From: Candidatus Bathyarchaeota archaeon
GTDB lineage: Archaea > Asgardarchaeota > Lokiarchaeia > Sigyniarchaeales > Sigyniarchaeaceae
Direction: 5' to 3'
Length of the DNA: 11,418 bases
NCBI GenBank assembly: GCA_014729935.1
Contig: WJJB01000006.1
Coordinates: 1-11,418 of the forward strand
The position numbers were made by a program, and so were the translations under genes. Position 1 is the stretch's first letter. The number at the start of each line of letters is the position of its first letter. The notes beneath the pieces are model-generated. The model searched no databases and was not told the origin of the DNA. It saw nothing but the letters and a program-made list of their open reading frames with translations. This document shows, one piece after another, positions 1 through 6,860 of this stretch.

Positions 1-2856
1 CAGGATGTATGGAACGCTCTTGATAACAGCGTGATTGCTAACTTGGAGGATGAGCGATGCATTCAGGCAATAGTTCTTCGTTGCTTCGACGTGCCAAGTC
101 ATGTTTTCCCTTGTGGGATCCATTTCAAGAAACGTGAAATATCTTCCCTGTGGACCATTGGTAACTGGGGAAAAAAACGAGATATCATCTCGTACCAAGG
201 AGCGGGCGATTATGGATGCATTCTTCACGGGAGAGGTGAGATCAAGCGATTGAAGGTGCAGGGATAAATCAACCGAGATATTAATTGTATTTCCTGGACT
301 GGCTTGTATCATCATGCTCGATTTTCCTTGATTTAATCGCAAGCAACTAATGATTCCCAAAGTGATATTGACATCATTAATCAGGTGATCTTCACCCTTG
401 AATGAAATGCTCATGGGACCAAGGATATCTTCCGACAGGGGAGTCTGGATGCTTATGGAATGTGTATTACCATTACACGTGATTGATGATTCCACGATAC
501 CGAACCGGTGGCAGGTATAGGAGAAATTGAAACCATCTATCTTGGTGCCTACCAGATTATTCACCCGAACTTCCATCATCAGGTTCGTCCCAGCCATTAC
601 AGAACCATCCCATTCCTCAGACGGATCAATCCCCGTTACCGCTATACTCATGTAATTGATTTTCGATAACACCTTCATCCCGAGCATCGTTTCTTGGAAT
701 GATGGCATGCCATTTCTTAGAAACCAGCACTCATCATCTAGTTTAGCTTCGACCATGCAAGCAAGTAAGCCCATTGAAATCGAATCCTTCACCTGCTTGC
801 CAAAATACTCGTGAATTGAAAAAATGTTGTCCACGTCCCTTGCGGAACAAAAATGCTCGTTTTCAATCATGATTTCTATCTTATCCCATGAAATAACTTG
901 CTTGACGCGTGGATCCTCCATCATATCCATTGAAAACAGGATTTCCAAGCAATCCCGGGTGTGCTCTAGTACAGGTGAATGGATACCATCTTCAAGCTGC
1001 TGGTACTTATCAATGGGATGTCCAGGATCGAACCAAGCACGTGTTGCGCTTTCCTGGTACATCATCAAGAGATTATCTACCAAGGTGGTGCAATTGAAAA
1101 TCGAATCGATATCAAATCGTCCTGGGGTGCTTATTGGTGTTAATAATTCTACCAATTGCAGGCCAGTAATGGTGGATTTTAGTCCAATATCGTGCAGCGC
1201 ATCCCCAGGATAGATAAACGAACCATCTTGAAGGAAAAGGTCCGAGGCAAGCATTCCGGAGAATACTGGTATTCCCGGGTTTACTTGCAATCCCTGCAAG
1301 AAGAAATCCAGCTCATCAAGAAGTATAGGTGAGAAACCCGCGTCTATTGCCCTCATGATAGTAACCACCTGCTTCCAGGCGAAAGATTCACCCCACCCAT
1401 TCAAGCACCATCCCCCGGGCATGGGAAGAGAGAAGAAAGCAGGGGTATATCCTGGATATGGCATGTAACATCCTTGAAAGCTATCCAAGTAAGAATTATA
1501 GGGCTCCAAATCGAATTCCATGTCTAAGGAGCTAACCAAGTCCAAGAGAAGGCTAATCGAGTGCAAGCTAGCCTGTGAACTTGGTTCCACCATGAAGGCC
1601 ACAGTTCCCTCCTGTTCATTGCTAATCATGGAATCTGCGAACATCACCTTGATCTTGAATGAATCAATACCGCTTGGTAGTTCATTAACCGTGGAAAATA
1701 TGTTATTCACGATTCTTGCTGAATAATACGTGCTGGTCTTCCACGGGGCGTCTAGAAAAGACCACCCTCCACGGGTATCTTGCCTGCTGGCAAGCGCATT
1801 TAGAATAGCTCCCTGTTCAGAACCGGGTAACATTGCTGGGAATCCAATAACTTCAAAAATGCTCATTATTTGTGAAGTTACCAAGGCATTTGATGCCAAG
1901 TAGTAAAGTGGGCGGAACATGTGTTCCTCTGCATTATACAGGGAGATTAAGGTATCTTGGAGCATCGACACGTTCACCACCATCAAGCGATCGATTCGTT
2001 CCAAGATTTCGATTGCTTGGAAAGTGTTCGCTATCGAATCCCAACACATCTCTCGCATCGGGGGATAGATAATCGGGGAAGATTGTATATGTAGGCAGTT
2101 CTCTTGTTCCAAGCTGACAATGAATGAAGATATTGAATCGGCGTCAATCAAGGAAACTTTTCCCGAGACATCAAATGCCTCCACGACATGGAAGGTATCC
2201 ATGATGGTGGGTGCTGGAGAACTAGGATAGCCCTTGAATGCACCCTTGATGCCATCCCAGCAAGACCCGAGAAATTCAAGGGATTTGTTTTCTTCGTTCC
2301 CGTCGATGGATGCTCCAAGGGCATTTAACGCGATGATGGCGCTTGCTGTCGATACGGCAGGCGAGTAGATATTGCTTGGAACCAAGTATCCATTGTCGGT
2401 TGCCAAGGAATAGTCCAACGAGTATGGATCAATGAAGTTACCCGACATTGCATCCCAGCAATTCCAGATCCAATCAATCAATTGTTGTTTTTCTACAATG
2501 GTCACGTTCATCTTGGACAACGCCAAGATTACTTCCTTCGTTACTAATAAAGATGGAGGATTGGCATTTTCCAGCCGGGGTAATCCATCATAAGGGGAGC
2601 CGGGAGCAATCAGGGTGTTTTCAAGAAGATCCTGCAAGAAAGAAAGATAAGAGTTGCTCGATAGCTGCTCGCAAAACGGGTTTGTATACGTGATGGTGTT
2701 GGGCACGGAATCCTGGATTGGGATTTGATGAAGGTTGACGGTATTCCTGGAATCCAGATGTGGAACATGCGCCATGCTGATGCTTGTAACTAAGATAATG
2801 AATATCATGCTCGAAGGAAATGCGTGCTTCTTCCAAGAATTGACTTGCCACTCCAT
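1..2856 (-). CDS. Large exported alpha-alpha toroid (prenyltransferase/squalene-cyclase-like repeat) protein with C-terminal beta-sandwich region, 3' end outside window
   Basis: The minus frame is open without a stop from the ATG at 2856 to base 1, giving 952 residues with the C-terminus missing. Residues 1-30 look like a signal peptide or anchor: Lys9-Lys10, then a hydrophobic stretch MIFIILVTSISMA. Residues about 60-735 carry degenerate helical repeats of the prenyltransferase/terpenoid-cyclase toroid type, such as FKGYPSSPAPTIMDTFHVVEA near 207-227, GGWSFLDAPWKTSTYYSAR at 363-381 and GGWCLNGWGESFAWKQ at 481-496. From about 736 the sequence turns into alternating beta-type segments, probably Ig-like or similar sandwiches. 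Ten N-X-S/T sequons (N117, N190, N295, N588, N777, N830, N859, N879, N918, N932) fit a glycosylated surface protein. AGGTG sits 9 bases before the ATG. No enzymatic motif (DxDD, zinc triad) is recognised, so a binding or cell-surface role is more likely than catalysis; substrate unknown. Frame and export are well supported; the fold is inferred from repeat patterns. Confidence 0.8.
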   Translation of the reverse strand, partial: MEWQVNSWKKHAFPSSMIFIILVTSISMAHVPHLDSRNTVNLHQIPIQDSVPNTITYTNPFCEQLSSNSYLSFLQDLLENTLIAPGSPYDGLPRLENANPPSLLVTKEVILALSKMNVTIVEKQQLIDWIWNCWDAMSGNFIDPYSLDYSLATDNGYLVPSNIYSPAVSTASAIIALNALGASIDGNEENKSLEFLGSCWDGIKGAFKGYPSSPAPTIMDTFHVVEAFDVSGKVSLIDADSISSFIVSLEQENCLHIQSSPIIYPPMREMCWDSIANTFQAIEILERIDRLMVVNVSMLQDTLISLYNAEEHMFRPLYYLASNALVTSQIMSIFEVIGFPAMLPGSEQGAILNALASRQDTRGGWSFLDAPWKTSTYYSARIVNNIFSTVNELPSGIDSFKIKVMFADSMISNEQEGTVAFMVEPSSQASLHSISLLLDLVSSLDMEFDLEPYNSYLDSFQGCYMPYPGYTPAFFSLPMPGGWCLNGWGESFAWKQVVTIMRAIDAGFSPILLDELDFFLQGLQVNPGIPVFSGMLASDLFLQDGSFIYPGDALHDIGLKSTITGLQLVELLTPISTPGRFDIDSIFNCTTLVDNLLMMYQESATRAWFDPGHPIDKYQQLEDGIHSPVLEHTRDCLEILFSMDMMEDPRVKQVISWDKIEIMIENEHFCSARDVDNIFSIHEYFGKQVKDSISMGLLACMVEAKLDDECWFLRNGMPSFQETMLGMKVLSKINYMSIAVTGIDPSEEWDGSVMAGTNLMMEVRVNNLVGTKIDGFNFSYTCHRFGIVESSITCNGNTHSISIQTPLSEDILGPMSISFKGEDHLINDVNITLGIISCLRLNQGKSSMMIQASPGNTINISVDLSLHLQSLDLTSPVKNASIIARSLVRDDISFFSPVTNGPQGRYFTFLEMDPTRENMTWHVEATKNYCLNASLILQVSNHAVIKSVPYIL

Positions 2857-2906
2857 GATAGTTTTCACCTTGCTCGTGTAACTTTGCAAGGGAGGAGAAT
2901 CAAGAG

Positions 2907-2916
2907 CATTTAAAGG
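2907..2916 (-). promoter_or_regulatory. Possible TATA box for the toroid-protein gene
   Basis: On the minus strand CTTTAAATG lies about 53 bases before the ATG at 2856. A start about 25 bases downstream would leave a leader of roughly 30 bases that includes the AGGTG ribosome binding site. The preceding minus-strand sequence is pyrimidine-rich (TTTTCCCC) rather than a purine-rich BRE, so this is weak. It could instead mark the end of the upstream regulator transcript, with both genes co-transcribed. Confidence 0.3.
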
Positions 2917-2957
2917 GGAAAAGCAATAACTAGATGAACCATGCCATCAACTTGAAT

Positions 2958-3656
2958 TTAGCCAGAGAATGATGGTGCCATCTGCACGATCGAATTCCAT
3001 AAATCCGTGTTGATGGAAAACCCGCTATCACTCGATTGGTGAACCAATGCAGTCTTGGTGAGTTTATCAACGTGATATTTGACGGTTGAGGGATGTATAC
3101 CCAATCTTTGGGCGATTTCACCCTCGGTCGAATTCGGCGTGAGGAAAATATCATAAAAAACATTATAAGTCGTGTTATGCCGTAGAATGCAGAGGATTTC
3201 GTCGTGGTCTTCAGGGAAGGATGCATCAAAATAGCATAGGTATTTACCGAATCGCTTGTTTCGCAGGAATCCGAATTTTTCCAGCATCTTCAAGTGCCAA
3301 TGACTTTCGGCATTATCAATGCTCATTTCACGTCGAATGTCTCTGACCCTGCAACCGGGATTACCTTGCACGTAGGAGTAGATTTTCCCCCTTAACTCGT
3401 TTGAAAGAATATCTTGACGGGTGAGTTTTGACCCCTCCACGATATATTTCTTTTTGATCAAGTTGTATATACTTGAATTGATTGTTTTTGCGGGAAGCTG
3501 GAGTTGCTGGAGACAAGCATCGAATAACTGCTTGATATCTAACGTCTTGTTGGTTCGAGAGATCAATTCGACGGCTACTTGGTACACTAGATCGTCGTTT
3601 GAAACGTTTTGGTCGCTACCACCATTTCTCTCTCTGGTAGAGTTTGCTTCCTGCAA
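2958..3656 (-). CDS. Transcriptional regulator with three winged helix-turn-helix domains
   Basis: With the start chosen here the protein is 232 residues. Three winged-helix units are visible: about 23-80 (ending in a wing-like IKKKYIVEG), about 85-143 (RDIRREMSIDNAESHWHLKM then FGFLRNKRFGKYLCYF, recognition helix and wing) and about 155-220 (EGEIAQRLGIHPSTVKYHVD then a wing). This resembles archaeal predicted regulators with tandem HTH domains (COG3398-like or ArsR/MarR-fold proteins). No ligand domain or membrane segment is seen. The frame has no ATG start. A TTG at 3716 would add 20 residues (IYTIRYKACLNYFAWC...) that lie over the gene's own TATA-like sequences, so the TTG at 3656 is preferred; GGTG stands 10 bases before it. 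A GTG about 23 codons further in is possible. The gene is divergent from uvrC and 101 bases upstream of the toroid gene on the same strand, so either could be a target. The regulator class is sure; the target is unknown. Confidence 0.85.
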   Translation of the reverse strand: MQEANSTRERNGGSDQNVSNDDLVYQVAVELISRTNKTLDIKQLFDACLQQLQLPAKTINSSIYNLIKKKYIVEGSKLTRQDILSNELRGKIYSYVQGNPGCRVRDIRREMSIDNAESHWHLKMLEKFGFLRNKRFGKYLCYFDASFPEDHDEILCILRHNTTYNVFYDIFLTPNSTEGEIAQRLGIHPSTVKYHVDKLTKTALVHQSSDSGFSINTDLWNSIVQMAPSFSG

Positions 3657-3682
3657 GCTAATGATGCACCATGCAAAATAAT

Positions 3683-3696
3683 TAAGGCATGCCTTA
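3683..3696. promoter_or_regulatory. 14-bp perfect palindrome, candidate operator
   Basis: TAAGGCATGCCTTA is a perfect inverted repeat without a spacer. It lies just downstream of the TATA-like elements of the winged-helix gene, about where transcription should begin, and about 30 bases before the TTG start. Position and symmetry fit a dimeric regulator binding its own promoter. Binding is not shown by the sequence. Confidence 0.5.
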
Positions 3697-3711
3697 TATC
3701 GAATAGTATAA
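3694..3711 (-). promoter_or_regulatory. TATA-like elements of the winged-helix regulator gene
   Basis: The minus strand reads TTTATACT (3704-3711) and then GATATAAGG a few bases on. Starts about 26 bases downstream of either would give leaders of roughly 15-25 bases ahead of the TTG at 3656, enough to hold the GGTG at 3667-3670. This is the main reason for rejecting the upstream TTG at 3716. Which of the two boxes is used cannot be told. Confidence 0.45.
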
Positions 3712-3719
3712 ATCAAGCC

Positions 3720-3728
3720 TATATAAAA
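3720..3728 (+). promoter_or_regulatory. TATA box of uvrC, indicating a leaderless transcript
   Basis: TATATAAAA begins exactly 26 bases before the A of the ATG at 3746, the usual archaeal distance from TATA box to transcription start. No Shine-Dalgarno sequence precedes the ATG. Transcription would start at or within a base or two of the start codon. This decides against the in-frame TTG at 3734 and GTG at 3740, which would lie upstream of the transcript start. Confidence 0.7.
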
Positions 3729-3741
3729 TTACTTTGCATGT

Positions 3742-3751
3742 GGACATGTCC
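3742..3751. promoter_or_regulatory. 10-bp perfect palindrome over the uvrC start
   Basis: GGACATGTCC is a perfect inverted repeat spanning the proposed transcription start and ATG of uvrC. It shares the GG..CATG..CC form of the palindrome centred 57 bases upstream. It could be a second site for the divergent regulator, but a 10-bp palindrome can arise by chance and part of this one is coding sequence. Confidence 0.25.
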
Positions 3752-5608
3752 TATCAATTTAATTCCTCGCTTTTCCCGGATTCACCTGGCGTGTACTTGA
3801 TGAAAGACAAGAAAAGGCAGATATTGTACATAGGAAAGGCTAAATCCCTGAGGAAACGCGTCACGCAATATTTTACTGATGCACACGTGCATCACGGGGC
3901 GAACCCCGACAAAATCAAGACTCTCGTGTCCGCTATTAATGACATAGAAATCATTTCCACGTTGAATGAACGCGAAGCATTGCTCTTGGAAAATGAATTG
4001 ATCAAGAAGCATAAACCCCCGTTCAACGTTCGGATGAGAGATGATAAATCATTCCCTTATATCATGATTTCGACCGGCGAGCAATATCCCCGTGTGGAAA
4101 TCATTCGTGGGATTGATTTATATCCAAGGGATAACCTGTTCTTCGGGCCATATGTCGATAAAAAGGCAGTCCGGAAGACACTTCGGATCATCCGGCGGGT
4201 GTTTCCATTCTGTTCGTGCAATCGAGAATTACCAGAATCGACTACCAGAACGTGCTTGTACTACCACTTGGGTTTGTGCCTTGGACCTTGCACCCACAAG
4301 GAAGATGATGGGTTCATGGAAAAATACAAGAAAGTAATTAGTAATGTCATTCTTTTCTTGCAAGGAAATTACAGGGAAATTCTGGAAAACCTTCAACGCG
4401 ACATGGAAACATCCTCCAAGAACTTGGACTACGAGCGGGCTGCAATAATCCGGGATAACATCACTGCGATGAAAAAATTATTTGATCCGCAAGCTGTTTT
4501 CTCCATCGACTACAAGGACATGGATGCAATTGCCATGGATGATAATGGCGAGGAGGTGGCCATCATCGTCTTGGAAATCAGGGATTCCAGGATCATCGGT
4601 AAAGTTCCTTGGATATTCAACATTGAGAATAGCATTTATTCTAGCAGTGAATTGCTTTCTTCCTTCATGGTGGAGCATTACGGTCCTGGTAGGACAAAAT
4701 ATCCATCACGGATCATTCTTGATAGGGATCCAGGAAATATTTCCATTCTGCGGGAAATAGTGATGGAGAATTCGGATGGGAAGGTGGAGTCCATAACCCT
4801 CGCCGATAGATCCGATGAAAAAGTGGATCATTTGATCAAGATGGCATTGAAAAACGCCTTTTTCCTTCTCCACAAGCGAAAGCTGAATCGAGACATCGCA
4901 AGTTTCGATCATATAGATGCATTGGATGAACTTGCGGCAGTACTTGATCTTGATACCATTCCCAAGGTGATCGAGGGATATGATATATCCAACCTGCAAG
5001 GCAAGCATGCAACAGGCTCCAAAGTATGTTTTAAAAACGGGTTACCCCACAAGAACGAGTACAGGAGATATAAGATTCGATCGAAGAAATCACCTGATGA
5101 TTTTGCCATGATGCGTGAAGTTGTGGAACGGCGGTTTAAACGGGTGAAGGAGGGGCGAGATGCAAGACCGGACCTGGTAGTGATCGATGGTGGAAGAGGG
5201 CAATTGAACGCTGCATTGCATGCCCTGCATGATTTAAACGTTGAAGGCATAAATATAATCGGTCTTGCGAAGAAACATGAAGAGATCTTTACCCCTGATC
5301 TCGAATACCCCATGAACCTACCCCGGGAGTCTAAGGCCCTTCTTTTATTACGTGCAGTACGCGATGAGAGTCATAGGTTTGCCGTGAAATATTTTCGCAA
5401 TCTTAAATCGAAGGAAATAAATGAAGTTGATGAAATACTCATGTCGATCGATTCGATAGGTGAAAAACGTAGCCTGCTACTCAGGCAATACTTCAAAACC
5501 ATCAAGAAAATTAAGAATGCATCGATTGACGAGTTGGAAATCGTTGTCAAGTCACAGAAAGCCGCAAAAGCAGTTTACGAGTATTTTCACGGGAATGCTC
5601 AGCAATGA
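3746..5608 (+). CDS. uvrC: UvrABC excision nuclease subunit C
   Basis: UvrC makes the 3' and 5' incisions around bulky DNA lesions after UvrA and UvrB have located them. The 620 residues carry the whole family layout. The GIY-YIG nuclease spans about 10-95 (G15-V16-Y17, Y28-I29-G30, then GKAKSLRKR and the EALLLEN stretch). Four cysteines C158, C170, C178 and C182 have the 12-8-4 spacing of the [4Fe-4S] ligands of E. coli UvrC. A UvrB-binding UVR motif lies near 209-246 (LDYERAAIIRD). The RNase H-like nuclease has its Asp-Asp-His set at D413 (YDISN), D481 (VVIDGG) and H543 (DESHRF). A helix-hairpin-helix DNA-binding end follows at about 561-616. Length is normal for the family and nothing is missing. 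The ATG at 3746 is chosen because a TATA box stands 26 bases upstream. UvrA and UvrB are not in the window. Archaeal UvrABC is generally held to come from bacteria, so the gene is probably an old acquisition. Its 3' end overlaps apgM by 10 bases in convergent orientation. Confidence 0.97.
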   Translation: MSYQFNSSLFPDSPGVYLMKDKKRQILYIGKAKSLRKRVTQYFTDAHVHHGANPDKIKTLVSAINDIEIISTLNEREALLLENELIKKHKPPFNVRMRDDKSFPYIMISTGEQYPRVEIIRGIDLYPRDNLFFGPYVDKKAVRKTLRIIRRVFPFCSCNRELPESTTRTCLYYHLGLCLGPCTHKEDDGFMEKYKKVISNVILFLQGNYREILENLQRDMETSSKNLDYERAAIIRDNITAMKKLFDPQAVFSIDYKDMDAIAMDDNGEEVAIIVLEIRDSRIIGKVPWIFNIENSIYSSSELLSSFMVEHYGPGRTKYPSRIILDRDPGNISILREIVMENSDGKVESITLADRSDEKVDHLIKMALKNAFFLLHKRKLNRDIASFDHIDALDELAAVLDLDTIPKVIEGYDISNLQGKHATGSKVCFKNGLPHKNEYRRYKIRSKKSPDDFAMMREVVERRFKRVKEGRDARPDLVVIDGGRGQLNAALHALHDLNVEGINIIGLAKKHEEIFTPDLEYPMNLPRESKALLLLRAVRDESHRFAVKYFRNLKSKEINEVDEILMSIDSIGEKRSLLLRQYFKTIKKIKNASIDELEIVVKSQKAAKAVYEYFHGNAQQ

Positions 5609-6843
5609 ACAACATGGAATTTCTCCATCAATCCCGCCATATTTTTCAAGATTTGCAATAGAAATTTGCCTTGGATCACGCACAAACCTCCACGGGATGT
5701 GGATGCCTCGTTGAATTCTATCACGGAATCCCTGCGGATCCCCTCGCACCATATTGCCACTGGTACTGCATCCCCGCAGTGCTCACCGAGAACCGATGAT
5801 GTCACGTGGTCCGCGGTAACAGCGATTATGAGGTTCTTGGGGTTAGCTTCCATCAACGGTTTCATGATACTTGCGTCTATATCTTCCAATAATCGAACTT
5901 TCATGGACACATCATGATCGTGGCTGGTGTTATCCGTCTCCTTTACATGCAGAAACACGAAATCGTGCATTTCCAAGGCATTGAAGGTGGCATCCACCTT
6001 GCGCTTGAAATCGAGATCATCTACCGTCATGGCTGGATGCAGGTTTGCGGCCAGGCAGACTCCTGAAATTAATGCATTACCACACACGAAGGCACCGTTC
6101 ATGCCATGAATTCGTTTAAATGCTTGCAAGTCGGGCTTGAAAGCAGGCTCTCGGAAAAGAACCATGTTTACTGGAGGGCGACCATTTTTTTCACGTTCTT
6201 GATTAACAGGATGATCATGGAGCTTTTCGAATATGTAATCTTGATAGGCATGGATGGTATCAACAACTCGTCTTGCACCTTCATCTCCCTCGCGTGGAAT
6301 GAACCGATGCAAGGGGGCGTTCACCTTGTGTGGATCGGTATCAGCAAAATTTAGGGAGAGATTCTTCCCTCGTAACAGGAGTGCACCCCTGTGTTGGGTG
6401 GTATGTATCAGTTTTGTATCAATTCCTTCATGGGGGGAAGTGAATCCGGTAATTGCATCCAAGATTTCCGAGATCTCGGGTATATTCCTTCCTGCCCTAC
6501 GATCCACCACGATCAAGCCCTCGTCCGTCTTGTTCACCGTTGCAAAGTTAGCCCTGAAGCAGAGATCACCCGGATCAACATCTATACCTCCACCTATGGC
6601 TTCAAGCGCCCCCCGTCCGGTATAGTGATCTGTTGGATCGTATCCAAGCAAGACCATTTGTGCCGTGTCCGAACCGGGCGGGATTCCTGGATCCAGCACA
6701 TTCATGAGACCACACGTGCCTTGATCAGCAAGCATATCGAGCCACGGGGTCCGAGCTACCATCAACGGGGTCTTTCCCTCGAGCGCCGGGATTGGTCTAT
6801 CTGCACCGCCATCAAGTACAACGAGGATGATCTTTTTTCTCAT
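5599..6843 (-). CDS. apgM: Archaeal-type 2,3-bisphosphoglycerate-independent phosphoglycerate mutase
   Basis: The enzyme interconverts 3-phosphoglycerate and 2-phosphoglycerate in glycolysis and gluconeogenesis, in the cytoplasm, with two divalent metals and a phosphoserine intermediate. The 414 residues match the short archaeal family (COG3635, alkaline phosphatase superfamily). Metal and catalytic residues are visible: D11 in VVLDGGADR, the nucleophile S58 in PGSDTAQM, D304 and H308 in KETDNTSHDHD, D345-H346 in TADH, and H355. The DRRAGR stretch at 114-119 and REPAFKP at 231-237 are family substrate-site motifs. The SHDHD segment differs slightly from the more usual GHDGD but keeps the metal ligands. 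The ATG sits directly before the conserved MRKKIILVVLDGG start. The upstream ten-module gene ends 17 bases earlier on the same strand; there is no room for a promoter between them and only a weak AAGGCG 12 bases before the ATG, so co-transcription is likely. The end overlaps the 3' end of uvrC. Confidence 0.95.
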   Translation of the reverse strand: MRKKIILVVLDGGADRPIPALEGKTPLMVARTPWLDMLADQGTCGLMNVLDPGIPPGSDTAQMVLLGYDPTDHYTGRGALEAIGGGIDVDPGDLCFRANFATVNKTDEGLIVVDRRAGRNIPEISEILDAITGFTSPHEGIDTKLIHTTQHRGALLLRGKNLSLNFADTDPHKVNAPLHRFIPREGDEGARRVVDTIHAYQDYIFEKLHDHPVNQEREKNGRPPVNMVLFREPAFKPDLQAFKRIHGMNGAFVCGNALISGVCLAANLHPAMTVDDLDFKRKVDATFNALEMHDFVFLHVKETDNTSHDHDVSMKVRLLEDIDASIMKPLMEANPKNLIIAVTADHVTSSVLGEHCGDAVPVAIWCEGIRRDSVIEFNEASTSRGGLCVIQGKFLLQILKNMAGLMEKFHVVHC

Positions 6844-6860
6844 GGGAGTTTATTCGCCTT

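Noticed and set aside
824..1213. Forward-strand open frame of 129 codons, one of several between 31 and 2700
   Set aside because: It lies opposite the continuous 952-codon minus-strand frame, has low-complexity Ser/Ile composition, no ribosome binding site and no recognisable domain.
2621..2851. Minus-strand frame of 76 codons at the start of the toroid gene
   Set aside because: It is in another frame of the same strand within the signal-peptide-bearing 5' end of the toroid gene and shows no protein-like features.
1..2856. Toroid protein as an active squalene cyclase, prenyltransferase or thioester protein
   Set aside because: No DxDD, no zinc-binding Asp/Cys/His triad in context and no CGEQ-type motif were found, and the protein is exported.
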